NCBI RefSeq assembly: GCF_024752305.1
Contig: NZ_JANTHX010000007.1
Location: 526,306 to 590,305, forward strand
Source: Protaetiibacter mangrovi
GTDB lineage: Bacteria > Actinomycetota > Actinomycetes > Actinomycetales > Microbacteriaceae
Direction: 5' to 3'
Length of the DNA stretch: 64,000 nucleotides
How positions within the stretch are numbered: position 1 is the first letter of the stretch; each line of letters opens with the position of its first letter. Of this stretch, positions 1 through 7,938 are shown one piece after another. The notes beneath the pieces are model-generated. The model did no database searches. It was not told the DNA's origin and saw only the letters and a program-made list of their open reading frames with translations. The translations under genes and the position numbers were made by a program.

Positions 1-54
1 GCGGAGCACGACCGGAGTGATCTCGCTGACCCGATGGTCCGCCAGGTTGCCCAT
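1..54 (-). CDS. 5' end of a gene cut by the window edge; possibly a GntR-type regulator
   Basis: Only the first 18 codons are in the window (start MGNLADHRVSEITPVVLR). The ATG at 54 has a fair Shine-Dalgarno (AAGG, about 8 bases upstream). The stretch ITPVVLR just after the start is reminiscent of the lead-in to the winged helix of FadR-type GntR regulators, and a uronate locus often carries one. Eighteen residues cannot prove this. The gene lies downstream of the KDPG aldolase gene on the same strand but has its own upstream region with a small palindrome, so it may be transcribed separately and regulate itself. Confidence 0.4.
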   Translation of the reverse strand, partial: MGNLADHRVSEITPVVLR

Positions 55-78
55 ACGACTCGCCTTCGAATCTCGATG

Positions 79-92
79 CTAATACGTAGTAG
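79..92. promoter_or_regulatory. Palindrome upstream of the truncated first gene, candidate operator
   Basis: CTAATACGTAGTAG is a 14-bp inverted repeat around TACGTA with one mismatched pair. It lies 25 bases upstream of the minus-strand ATG at 54, where an autoregulator would bind. Short TAC/GTA-centred palindromes are typical of GntR-family operators. Assigning it to the truncated gene is inference. Confidence 0.35.
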
Positions 93-170
93 CACCTCGT
101 CCGCCAAGTCTAGGCCGCACACGGGGCGACGTGTCAAGCGAGCGGGCACCGACCTCGCGCCCCGCAACGA

Positions 171-773
171 TCAGCGGCGCGCGTCGAGTAGCGCGGCGAG
201 CTTCTCGAGCTGCGCCGGATCCTCGAGGGCCGAGCCGACCGCCGCGACCCTCACGCCCGCGTCGAGGTAGTCCTGCACGTTCGACGCGTCGAGGCCGCCC
301 GTCGCCACGAACGTCACCTGCGGGAACGGCCCGCGGATGTGCCGGAACCACGACGGCCCGAGCCAGGTCGCGGGGAACGCCTTCATCCAGTCCAGCCCGA
401 GCGAGACGCCCAGCTGCACCTCGCTGGGCGTCGCGACACCCGGGAGGATCGGCAGACCGGCGTCCCGCGACGCCTCCACTACGCGCGGGTCGATGCCCGG
501 CGACACGAGATAGCGCGCCCCGGCGGCGCGCGCGGCCGCGACCTGCTCCGGCGCCACGATGGTACCCGCCCCCACGATCCTGCCCCGCTGCTCGGCGACC
601 CGGGCGAGCTCGCGCAGCGCCTCGTCGTCCTCGGGCGTCTGCAGCGGCACCTCGACGGCGTCGATGCCGAGATCCCACGCGGTGGTCGCGAGCCGCAGGG
701 TGCGCTCGACCCCCATCCCGCGCAGGATCGCCATGAGGGGCGCGCCCCGGAAGATGTCGTCGAACTCGCTCAT
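171..773 (-). CDS. eda: 2-keto-3-deoxy-6-phosphogluconate (KDPG) aldolase
   Basis: A 200-residue class I aldolase that splits KDPG into pyruvate and glyceraldehyde 3-phosphate in the cytoplasm. The length and layout fit the KDPG/KHG aldolase family: an early AILRG strand, the glutamate of VEVPLQ, the GAGTIV turn, and the Schiff-base lysine in WMKAFPA (most homologues read VKLFPA). The end FVATGGLDASNV binds phosphate in this family. The ATG overlaps the stop of the upstream kinase gene (ATGA), so the two are translationally coupled. It is the last gene of a long minus-strand operon and completes the 4-deoxyuronate route encoded upstream. Confidence 0.9.
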   Translation of the reverse strand: MSEFDDIFRGAPLMAILRGMGVERTLRLATTAWDLGIDAVEVPLQTPEDDEALRELARVAEQRGRIVGAGTIVAPEQVAAARAAGARYLVSPGIDPRVVEASRDAGLPILPGVATPSEVQLGVSLGLDWMKAFPATWLGPSWFRHIRGPFPQVTFVATGGLDASNVQDYLDAGVRVAAVGSALEDPAQLEKLAALLDARR

Positions 774-1660
774 CGGATCTCCTCGATCGTGTCGTCCGTG
801 GTCTGCAGCACGAGTGCCGCGCGCACGTGCCCGGTGCGCAGGCGCTCGTCGGCGGAGGCACCCTCGAGCCGTGCGGCCAGGTAGCCGCCGGCGAACGCGT
901 CGCCCGCGCCGACCGCCTCGAGAACCTCGACGCGCAGCGCGGGCACGAAGCGCACGCCGTCCGCGTCGAACAGGGTCGCTCCGACGTCGCCGTCCTTCAC
1001 GACGAGCTCCGCGGGGCCCGGCAGGAGCTCCCGGATCTCGTCCGCGGTCGCGGTGCCCCACAGGGTCTCCGCCTCGTCGCGTCCCACGAACACGAGGTCG
1101 GCACGGGCGGCGAGCTCGGCGAGCCGCCTCGACGCGGTCTCGACCGGCCAGAGCGCCGCCCGATGGTTGACGTCGAAGCTCACCGTCACCCCGGCCGCGT
1201 GCGCGGCGTCGACGAGCGCGTCGAGGAACGCCGAGGCGGTGGCCGAGATCGCGGCGGTGATGCCCGACACGTGCAGGATGCGCACCCCGTCGAGATCGAC
1301 CGCCGCCGCATCCGCCGCCGCCAGCTGCGCCGCTGCGGAGCCCGCACGGTAGTAGTGAACGCCCCGGCCGGGGTTCTTCACGTAGAGCCCGGTCGGATGA
1401 GCCGCATCGCGCTCCACGCGCGACACGTCGACGCCGCGCGACGCCAGCTGGCGCAGGATCCGGTCGCCGAGCGGATCGTCGCCCAGCCGGCTGAACCAGG
1501 CGGCGCGATGCCCGAGCGCCGCGACGTGCGCGGCGACGTTCGACTCGGCGCCGCCGGCCTCCATCCGGAACTCGCGCGCCTCGTCGAGCGGCGCGCCGTC
1601 GAGGGGCGCGACCATCGCCATGGTCTCGCCGACGGCGAGCAGCTCCGGTGCGTCGGTCAC
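770..1660 (-). CDS. kdgK: 2-keto-3-deoxygluconate kinase (PfkB family)
   Basis: A 296-residue PfkB/ribokinase-fold sugar kinase. The N-terminal glycine-rich region (MEAGGAESNVA) and the C-terminal anion-hole motif GAGDAFAGG (residues 251-259, catalytic base D254) are intact. Placed between the KDG-forming enzymes and KDPG aldolase, the obvious reaction is phosphorylation of 2-keto-3-deoxygluconate at C6. The start is a GTG at 1660 that overlaps the stop of the kduI gene (GTGA), and the stop overlaps the aldolase ATG. Substrate is inferred from context; the family also contains fructokinases and adenosine kinases. Confidence 0.88.
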   Translation of the reverse strand: MTDAPELLAVGETMAMVAPLDGAPLDEAREFRMEAGGAESNVAAHVAALGHRAAWFSRLGDDPLGDRILRQLASRGVDVSRVERDAAHPTGLYVKNPGRGVHYYRAGSAAAQLAAADAAAVDLDGVRILHVSGITAAISATASAFLDALVDAAHAAGVTVSFDVNHRAALWPVETASRRLAELAARADLVFVGRDEAETLWGTATADEIRELLPGPAELVVKDGDVGATLFDADGVRFVPALRVEVLEAVGAGDAFAGGYLAARLEGASADERLRTGHVRAALVLQTTDDTIEEIR

Positions 1661-2481
1661 CGCAGCCCGGTGACCGGAGCCGGATCCATGTCGTCGAAGG
1701 TCTGGTTCTCGCCCGCCATCGCCCACACGAAGGAGTATGCCGCCGTCCCGACACCGGAATGCAGCGACCAGCTCGGCGAGATGATCGCCTGGCGGTCGGC
1801 CACCACGAGGTGCCGGGTCTCGTCGCGCTCCCCGAGCAGGTGGATGACGCGGGCGTCCTCCGGGATGTCGAAGTAGAGGTAGCACTCGGTGCGCCGGTCG
1901 TGGGTGTGCGCCGGCATGGTGTTCCACATCGAGCCCGGGTGCAGCTGGGTGACGCCCATCACGATCTGGCAGCTCTGCACGCCGTTCTCGTGGATGTACT
2001 GGTTGAGGGTGCGGCGGTTCGAGGTGAGCTGGTCGCCGAGCTCGCGCACGGTCCCCTCGCCGGGCGACACGAGCGCCGCCGGGTACGTGGTGTGCGCGGG
2101 GGCGGAGAAGAGGTAGAACTGGGCGTCGCCGTCCGCGTCGGCGAACGTGACCTGCTGGATGCCGCGTCCCAGGTACAGACACGCGCCGTTCACGAGCGTG
2201 AACACCTCGCCGTCGGCGGTGACCGTTCCGGTGCCGCCGACGTTGACGATGCCGAGCTCGCGGTGCTCGAGGAAGTAGTCGGAGCGGATCTCCGGGTAGC
2301 CGGTCAGCGCGAGCTCGGCGCCCGCGGGCACCGCACCGCCCAGCACGATGCGGTCGTGGTGGGTGTAGACCAGGCGCACCTCCCCCGGAACGAAGACGTC
2401 CTCGACGAGGTAGCGCTCGCGCAGCTCCTCGGTCGTCATGCCCGGGATCTGGGCGGGATTCGTCGCGTAGCGCTGTTGCAT
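1657..2481 (-). CDS. kduI: 5-keto-4-deoxyuronate isomerase KduI
   Basis: A 274-residue cupin that interconverts 5-keto-4-deoxyuronate (the ring-opened product of unsaturated uronates) and 2,5-diketo-3-deoxygluconate. The zinc ligands are all present: H192 and H194 in AHTHDRRTE, E199, and H241. Spacing matches the E. coli enzyme exactly with an offset of four (H196, H198, E203, H245, from memory). The ATG at 2481 has a strong ribosome site (GGAGG, 4 bases upstream). KduI is diagnostic for catabolism of lyase-generated unsaturated uronates, so it marks what this operon is for. Confidence 0.95.
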   Translation of the reverse strand: MQQRYATNPAQIPGMTTEELRERYLVEDVFVPGEVRLVYTHHDRIVLGGAVPAGAELALTGYPEIRSDYFLEHRELGIVNVGGTGTVTADGEVFTLVNGACLYLGRGIQQVTFADADGDAQFYLFSAPAHTTYPAALVSPGEGTVRELGDQLTSNRRTLNQYIHENGVQSCQIVMGVTQLHPGSMWNTMPAHTHDRRTECYLYFDIPEDARVIHLLGERDETRHLVVADRQAIISPSWSLHSGVGTAAYSFVWAMAGENQTFDDMDPAPVTGLR

Positions 2482-2504
2482 GGTTCCTCCTGGGGTGTCG
2501 AAGT

Positions 2505-3269
2505 TCAGCGGACCAGCCAGCCGCCGTCGACCGGCACGATGGCGCCGGTGACGTAGCCGGCCGCATCCGAGGCGAGGAAGACGAACGCTCCCTGCAGGTC
2601 GTCGGGGGTGCCCCACCGTCCGGCGGGGATGCGCGCGACGATGGACGCCTCGCGGGCCTCGTCGGCGCGGATGGGAGCGGTGTTGTCGGTGGCCATGTAG
2701 CCGGGGGCGACCGCGTTCACGGTCACGCCGGAGGCCGCCCACTCGTTCGCGAGCGCCTTGGTGAGCCCGGCGACGGCGTGCTTCGACGCCGCGTAGCCGG
2801 GCACCAGGATGCCGCCCTGGAACGACAGCATGGACGCGACGTTGATGATGCGGCCGCCGCCCTGGGCGATCATGTGGCGGCCCGCGGCCTGCGAGAGGTG
2901 GAACACGGCGTCGAGGTTGACGGCGAGCACCTCGTCCCAGTCGGCGGCCGGGTGCTCCGTCGCGGGGGCGCGCCGGATCGTGCCGGCGTTGTTCACGAGG
3001 ATGTCGATACGGCCGAGCGTCTCGACCACCTCGTCGATCGCGGCGTGCAGCTCCTCGGGGGTCGCCGCGCCGAAGTCCCGCCGGATGCGGTGCGCCCGCC
3101 GGCCGAGGGCCTCGATCTTCGCGGCGGTCTCGGAGGCGTCGCCGCGGTCGACGAGCGCAATATCCGCGCCGGCTTCGGCGAGCGCCACGGCGGCGCCCTG
3201 CCCGAGGCCGCGCGACGAGCCGGTGACGACGGCCACCCGGCCGTCGAGTCGGAAGCGGTCGAGGATCAT
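2505..3269 (-). CDS. kduD: KduD-like SDR, 2-deoxy-D-gluconate 3-dehydrogenase family
   Basis: A 254-residue classical short-chain dehydrogenase: TGSSRGLG nucleotide motif (16-23), NNAG (93-96), catalytic S146, Y159 and K163 (YAASK). Next to kduI, the expected job is NADH-dependent reduction of 2,5-diketo-3-deoxygluconate to 2-keto-3-deoxygluconate, giving the substrate of the kinase downstream. The ATG overlaps the stop of the FAH-family gene upstream (ATGA). Because that neighbour is an FAH hydrolase, an alternative is a 2-keto-3-deoxy-sugar-acid 4-dehydrogenase of the L-fuconate/L-rhamnonate type. Context with KduI favours KduD. Confidence 0.82.
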   Translation of the reverse strand: MILDRFRLDGRVAVVTGSSRGLGQGAAVALAEAGADIALVDRGDASETAAKIEALGRRAHRIRRDFGAATPEELHAAIDEVVETLGRIDILVNNAGTIRRAPATEHPAADWDEVLAVNLDAVFHLSQAAGRHMIAQGGGRIINVASMLSFQGGILVPGYAASKHAVAGLTKALANEWAASGVTVNAVAPGYMATDNTAPIRADEAREASIVARIPAGRWGTPDDLQGAFVFLASDAAGYVTGAIVPVDGGWLVR

Positions 3270-4135
3270 GCGGTCCCTCCGGTGAATCGTGTCGTGAGCT
3301 CGCCGATCCCCGAGACGCGTACGGTGACGGCGTCGCCGGGGGCGAGCGGTCGGTGGTCGGCCTGCGCGGCGGGCAGCTTCTGGGGGGTGCCGGTCGAGAT
3401 CACGTCACCCACCTCCAGTGTCATGGTCTGCGAGAGATAGTGCACGACGTAGGCGGCCGAGAAGATGGTGGTCGCCGTCGACTGCGACACCGTGACGACG
3501 CCGTCGCGCACCACCTCGACGAGCAGGTCCTGCGGGTCGGCGATCTCGTCGGGGGTGACGATCCACGGCCCGAGCGGGGCGAACCCGTCGAAGCACTTGC
3601 CGAGCGCCCACTGGCTCTGGCGCCGCTGCCACGCGCGATCGGACACGTCGTTGAGGATCGTGTAGCCGCCGATGTACGAGAGGGCCTCGCCGAGCGGCAC
3701 CTCCTTGGCCCGTCTCCCGATGACGAGCGCGATCTCGCCCTCGTAGTCGACGTCGAGCGCCGCATCCGGGATGACGACCTCGTCGCCGGGGGCGCCGAGC
3801 GTGTTCGGCGTCTTCACGAACACGTCGGGGTACTCGGGATCGTCGGCCGTCGGATCGACGCCGTCGGGCACGTGTCCGCGGTAGTTGTAGCCGAGGCAGA
3901 GGATCTTGCCGGGGGTCACGGGCGGCTCGAGCCGCAGATCTCCGAGCGGCGTCCAGGCGGAGTCGGCCGCCATGCCCACCGCCGCGAGCGCCTCGCCGAG
4001 CGCCTCGGGGTCGCCCACGATGTCGACCGTCCGGGGCGCGACGTCCGACAGGTCGAGCACGCGCTCGGCGCCGGGTTCGCCGACGACCGCCCCGGGACGT
4101 GATCCGGCGGCGGTGGCGAAGGTGACGAGCCTCAC
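3266..4135 (-). CDS. Fumarylacetoacetate hydrolase (FAH) family protein
   Basis: A 289-residue FAH-fold protein. The conserved GYNYRGH segment opens the catalytic domain near residue 82, and the metal ligands are visible at E132 and E134 (DYEGEIALV) and D163 (NDVSD). The family cleaves or decarboxylates 2-keto or 2,4-diketo acids. The GTG at 4135 overlaps the GH88 stop (GTGA), and its own stop overlaps the SDR start, so it is a full member of the operon. It has no place in the standard KduI-KduD-KdgK-Eda route. It may hydrolyse a 2,4-diketo-3-deoxy sugar acid, as in L-fucose and L-rhamnose pathways, or remove a by-product. Confidence 0.85.
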   Translation of the reverse strand: MRLVTFATAAGSRPGAVVGEPGAERVLDLSDVAPRTVDIVGDPEALGEALAAVGMAADSAWTPLGDLRLEPPVTPGKILCLGYNYRGHVPDGVDPTADDPEYPDVFVKTPNTLGAPGDEVVIPDAALDVDYEGEIALVIGRRAKEVPLGEALSYIGGYTILNDVSDRAWQRRQSQWALGKCFDGFAPLGPWIVTPDEIADPQDLLVEVVRDGVVTVSQSTATTIFSAAYVVHYLSQTMTLEVGDVISTGTPQKLPAAQADHRPLAPGDAVTVRVSGIGELTTRFTGGTA

Positions 4136-5310
4136 CAGTACGGCCTCCACTCGGGCATCGCCCGGCGGGTGAGCGCCTCCAGGTAGAAGTAGTCGCCCCA
4201 CAGCGTGCCCTCGTCGACGCCGTTGCCCTTCGGGAGGTCGTAGACGCCGTGCAGCAGCAGGGCGTCGGAGGACTCCGCCGGCTCGGGCGCGTACCCGGCG
4301 ACGAGCGAGTCGAGGATGCGGTCGGCCGCCTCGGCGGCGCGCGCACCCCGCTCGGTTCCCGCCTCGAGCGAGGCGAGCTCCTGGAAGCCGCACGCGACGA
4401 TGGCCGCCGACGAGCTGTCGCGCGGGGCGCCCGAGTCGTCGCCGTAGACCAGGTCCCAGTACGGCACCCCGTCGGCGGGCAGGTGCGCGAGGAAGTAGTC
4501 GGCGCAGCGCCAGGCGGCCTCGAGCAGCTCGGGGTCGCCGGTGGCCCGGTGGTTGAGCGCGAAGCCGTAGACGCCCCAGGCCTGACCGCGCGACCAGCAG
4601 GAGTCGTCGTGGGCGCCCTGCTCCGTCGCCCCGCGCACCGGCTCCCCGGTCACGGTGTCCCAGTAGAAGGTGTGGAACGTGGAGTGGTCGGGGCGGATGA
4701 TGTGCTCGCGCAGCTGCGTCGTGTGGCGTCGCACCGCGTCGGCGTAGCGCGGGTCGCCGGTCTGCTCCGAGGCCCAGGTGAGCAGCGGCATGTTCATGAG
4801 GCTGTCGACGATGGTGCGACCCGCCTGTCGGGGATCGCTGAGGTCGCCCCAGGCCTGGATGATGCCGGCCGGCTCGAGGAAGCGGTGCATGAGGTGGTCG
4901 GCCGCGAGGAGTGCCGCGTTCCGCGCGCCCTCGTCGCCCTCCAGCCGCCAGGCGGAGACGCAGGCGAGCGTGTACAGGAAGCCCAGGTCGTGGGTGTCGA
5001 GGTCGATCCCGTCCCGCACCCGGTCCTCGAAGTCGCGGGTGTGCCGCGCGGCGGCGTCCCGGTAGGCGGGGTCGCCCGTGAGCTCCCAGGCCAGCCACTG
5101 CATCCCGGGCCAGAAGCTCGTCGTCCATCCGCGGTTGCCGCCGACCCCCACGCCGTCGCCGGCCGGGCGCGGCAGGTAGCGACCGTCGCGTGTCGTGTCG
5201 TCGGGATAGAGGTCGCCGAGCGCGTCGATGTTGCGTCGGATCGTCGCGAGCGCGGCCGGGATGCCGGCCTGGCTGCGGGCGGTCTGGCTGACGGGCGGGG
5301 TCGTGGTCAT
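4132..5310 (-). CDS. GH88 unsaturated glucuronyl hydrolase
   Basis: A 392-residue (alpha/alpha)6-barrel enzyme that hydrates the 4,5 double bond of the unsaturated uronate left at the non-reducing end of lyase products, freeing 5-keto-4-deoxyuronate. Two catalytic aspartates are visible: D108 in THDLGF and D169 in VDSLMN. Their 61-residue spacing equals that of D88 and D149 in the Bacillus GL1 enzyme. No signal peptide is seen, so it should act in the cytoplasm on imported oligosaccharides. The first ATG has only a weak upstream purine run. The stop overlaps the FAH gene start. Confidence 0.92.
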   Translation of the reverse strand: MTTTPPVSQTARSQAGIPAALATIRRNIDALGDLYPDDTTRDGRYLPRPAGDGVGVGGNRGWTTSFWPGMQWLAWELTGDPAYRDAAARHTRDFEDRVRDGIDLDTHDLGFLYTLACVSAWRLEGDEGARNAALLAADHLMHRFLEPAGIIQAWGDLSDPRQAGRTIVDSLMNMPLLTWASEQTGDPRYADAVRRHTTQLREHIIRPDHSTFHTFYWDTVTGEPVRGATEQGAHDDSCWSRGQAWGVYGFALNHRATGDPELLEAAWRCADYFLAHLPADGVPYWDLVYGDDSGAPRDSSSAAIVACGFQELASLEAGTERGARAAEAADRILDSLVAGYAPEPAESSDALLLHGVYDLPKGNGVDEGTLWGDYFYLEALTRRAMPEWRPYW

Positions 5311-5344
5311 GTGTTTCGTGGGATTCCTCGGTCGGGGGTCGCCG

Positions 5345-6019
5345 TCAGTCGGCGGCGACCTCGTCGATGTCGAGCACGGGGCGCAGCGTGTAGCGCGAGT
5401 TCGCCCAGCTCAGGTAGAGCACGGGTGCGGCGGTGAGGCCGAGCCCGATCGCCGGCAGGTTCGCGAAGACCGCGAACTGCACGACGAGCGCGATGAGGGA
5501 CACCGCGCTCAGGTACCACCGGCGCATGCCGAGGTACGCGGCCGCCCGCAGCACCTCGCCGAGCCGCGCGTGCGGCACCTCGGCGATCGCCACCAGCGCG
5601 ACGACGGTCCCCGCCGCGACGAGCGCCAGCAGCACCGCGAGGGCCGGCACCACGACGGGCGCCAGCTCGCCGGAGCCGAGCAGGTGCAGGTCGACCACCA
5701 GCACCACCGCCGCCGCACTCGCGATCGCGCCGAGCGCCATGGCCCGGCGCCAGGTGGCGCGCCATCCGGCGAGGAACGCCCGCGCCACCTCGGTGCCGCC
5801 TGCGGCGTGCCGCCGGAAGACGGTGAAGGCGGCCGTCAGCGCGGGTGCCGCGAGCGGCGCGGCCACCGCGAGCGCCGGCCAGGACGCGGCGGGGTCGGTC
5901 GTCATGAGCAGCACGACCAGCGGCAGCGCGGCGACGACCAGCAGCGCGTTCGTCATGAGTCCGAGGTAGACGACCCCGAACAGCGAGGCGAAGCCCTCGT
6001 GGGAGATGCGGCGGAACAC
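5345..6019 (-). CDS. DUF624 (YesL-type) membrane protein
   Basis: A 224-residue protein with about five hydrophobic helices. The opening FRRISHEGFASLFGVVYLGLMTN matches the DUF624/YesL family, which is regularly encoded beside CUT1 sugar ABC transporters in Firmicutes and Actinobacteria. Its role is unknown; regulation or assembly of the permease complex is a common guess. The chosen GTG at 6019 is three bases from the permease stop at 6022, as expected for operon coupling. The next gene, for GH88, starts 34 bases downstream. Confidence 0.75.
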   Translation of the reverse strand: MFRRISHEGFASLFGVVYLGLMTNALLVVAALPLVVLLMTTDPAASWPALAVAAPLAAPALTAAFTVFRRHAAGGTEVARAFLAGWRATWRRAMALGAIASAAAVVLVVDLHLLGSGELAPVVVPALAVLLALVAAGTVVALVAIAEVPHARLGEVLRAAAYLGMRRWYLSAVSLIALVVQFAVFANLPAIGLGLTAAPVLYLSWANSRYTLRPVLDIDEVAAD

Positions 6020-6021
6020 GG

Positions 6022-6933
6022 TCAGCCCTTCAGTCCGCTGGTCGCGATGCCCTCGACGAAGTAGCGCTGGCCGAGGGTGAAGATGATCGCGATCGGGATG
6101 ACCGAGATCGTCAGACCCGCGAACAGCAGCGCGTAGTTGGTGTCGAACAGGTTCGAGACGAAGCTCTTGAGGCCGAGCTGCACGGTCCACAGGCTCGGGT
6201 CGCGCAGGTAGATGAGCGGTCCGAGGTAGTCGTTCCAGGTGTTGACGAAGGTCAGCAGCCCGAGGCTCGCGAGCGCCGGCACCGACAGGGGCAGCATGAT
6301 CCGCCGCCAGATCGCGTACTCGGAGAGCCCGTCGAGTCGCGCCGCCTCCGAGAGCTCCTCCGGGATCGTCTCGTAGTACTGCTTCATGAGGAACACCCCG
6401 AAGGCGCCGAACGCCTGCAGCAGGATGATCGCCCACAGCGTGTTCGACACCTTGAGGTTCGACAGCAGGATGAACTGCGGGATCATGTACGACTGCCACG
6501 GCACGGCGATGGTCGCGATGTACACGAGGAACAGCCAGTCGCGTCCCGGGAAGCGCATCCGGGCGAAGCCGTAGGCGGCGAAGGATCCGGTGAGCAGCTG
6601 CAGGAAGGTGACGGCGACGGAGAGGATGAGCGTGTTGCGCAGCCAGGTCAGCATCCCCGACTCGAACCAGATCTCGGCGTAGTTCGACCACTGCGGCACG
6701 TCGGGGAGCCACTGCAGCGGGATGGAGAAGACGTCGTTCGGCTCCTTGAGCGAGCTGGTCACCATCCAGAAGAACGGCATCAGCACGCCGACGGAGGCGA
6801 CCACGAGCACGACGTAGCCGATGACGCGCGCGACGTGCCGGCCGGTCGACACCGGTCGGGTGTCGCGGGGGCGCGGGTCGCCGAGCTTGCGGAGGCCCTC
6901 GGCCTCGGTCTCGGGAGCGAGAAGCGCGGACAT
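6022..6933 (-). CDS. CUT1 carbohydrate ABC permease (MalG type)
   Basis: A 303-residue inner-membrane permease with six predicted helices. The cytoplasmic EAA loop that docks the ATPase is clear (EELSEAARLDGLSEYAIWRRI), and the C-terminal GIATSGLKG is typical of MalG-like subunits. With the preceding permease it should form the channel for an oligouronide. Its ATG shares one base with the upstream stop (TGATG). No ATPase gene is present, which is usual for actinobacterial CUT1 systems that share one MsiK-type ATPase encoded elsewhere. Confidence 0.92.
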   Translation of the reverse strand: MSALLAPETEAEGLRKLGDPRPRDTRPVSTGRHVARVIGYVVLVVASVGVLMPFFWMVTSSLKEPNDVFSIPLQWLPDVPQWSNYAEIWFESGMLTWLRNTLILSVAVTFLQLLTGSFAAYGFARMRFPGRDWLFLVYIATIAVPWQSYMIPQFILLSNLKVSNTLWAIILLQAFGAFGVFLMKQYYETIPEELSEAARLDGLSEYAIWRRIMLPLSVPALASLGLLTFVNTWNDYLGPLIYLRDPSLWTVQLGLKSFVSNLFDTNYALLFAGLTISVIPIAIIFTLGQRYFVEGIATSGLKG

Positions 6934-7868
6934 CAGGCGTTCCTCCTCTTGTTGATCAGGAACTGCACGAGCGTGACGATGAGGCACAGGAAGAACAGGG
7001 CGACGGACGCCGCGGAGGCGTAGCCGAACTGGCTCTCCTCGAAGCCCTTGCGGTAGATGAACTGGCTGAGCACGAGCGTCGCCTGCCCGGGACCGCCGTC
7101 GGTCATCACGAGGATCAGGTCGAAGATCTTGAACGAGTTGATCGTGAGCATGACGGTCACGAAGAAGGTGGTGGGCCGCAGGCCCGGCAGGGTCACGTTC
7201 GTGAACCGCTGCCAGACGTTCGCGCCGTCGACGCGAGCCGCCTCGTGCAGCTCGCGGGGGATCGTCTGGAGGCCCGCGAGGAACAGGATCATGTAGTAGC
7301 CCATGTCGCGCCAGGTGCTGACGATCACGACGGCGGGCATGGCCCACTCGGTGGAGGTGAGCCACCCGGGCGGGTCCTGGATGCCGATGAACCGCAGGAT
7401 CTCGTTGACCGGCCCGTAGTCGGGGCTGAACATGAGGTTCCACACCATGGCGATCGCGACGATCGAGGTGATGTAGGGGAAGAACGCCGCGGTGCGGAAG
7501 AAGCGCACCCCGCGCAACTTGGTGTTGAGCAGCAGCGCGAGCCCGAGCGACACCACGAGGGTGAGCGGGATGTGCATCACCGAGTAGTAGAGGGTGTTGA
7601 CGACCGCGGTGCGGAAGCTGCCGTCGCCGATGAGGCGCTGGAAGTTGGCGATGCCGATGAAGTCGGCCTTGCCGAACACGTTCCAGTTCGTGAACGACAT
7701 GTAGAAGAGGATCAGCACCGGCACGAGCGTGAGCAGGGCGAATCCGGCGAAGTTCGGAAGGATGAAGCTCCAGCCGATGAGGGCGTTGCGCAGCTTCATG
7801 CGCGACCGGCGACGCTGCCGGGGGGTGACCGGCGGCGCGTCCGTCTGGGGCGCGACGGCTGTCGTCAT
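6933..7868 (-). CDS. CUT1 carbohydrate ABC permease (MalF/UgpA type)
   Basis: A 311-residue permease with six predicted helices and an EAA loop (HEAARVDGANVWQRF). The start ATG at 7868 is preceded by GAGGAG-type purines. It partners the MalG-like subunit immediately downstream. A 14-bp perfect stem-loop separates this gene from the binding-protein gene upstream, which probably lowers permease expression relative to the binding protein. Substrate is inferred from the operon (GH88, kduI): an unsaturated uronate-containing oligosaccharide. Confidence 0.92.
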   Translation of the reverse strand: MTTAVAPQTDAPPVTPRQRRRSRMKLRNALIGWSFILPNFAGFALLTLVPVLILFYMSFTNWNVFGKADFIGIANFQRLIGDGSFRTAVVNTLYYSVMHIPLTLVVSLGLALLLNTKLRGVRFFRTAAFFPYITSIVAIAMVWNLMFSPDYGPVNEILRFIGIQDPPGWLTSTEWAMPAVVIVSTWRDMGYYMILFLAGLQTIPRELHEAARVDGANVWQRFTNVTLPGLRPTTFFVTVMLTINSFKIFDLILVMTDGGPGQATLVLSQFIYRKGFEESQFGYASAASVALFFLCLIVTLVQFLINKRRNA

Positions 7869-7898
7869 GATGGGACTCCTCGAGGGGATGGTTCGGGA

Positions 7899-7931
7899 TG
7901 CCGGCCGGCCCGGGTCGCGGGCCGGCCGGCA
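7899..7931 (-). terminator. GC stem-loop between binding-protein and permease genes
   Basis: A perfect 14-bp stem (7899-7912 with 7918-7931) and 5-base loop, with no U-tract after it. It sits eight bases after the stop of the binding-protein gene and before the permease gene. Such intercistronic hairpins stabilise the upstream mRNA or partly terminate transcription, raising the binding-protein to permease ratio. The stem is directly visible; its function is inferred. Confidence 0.6.
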
Positions 7932-7938
7932 CGGTCGG

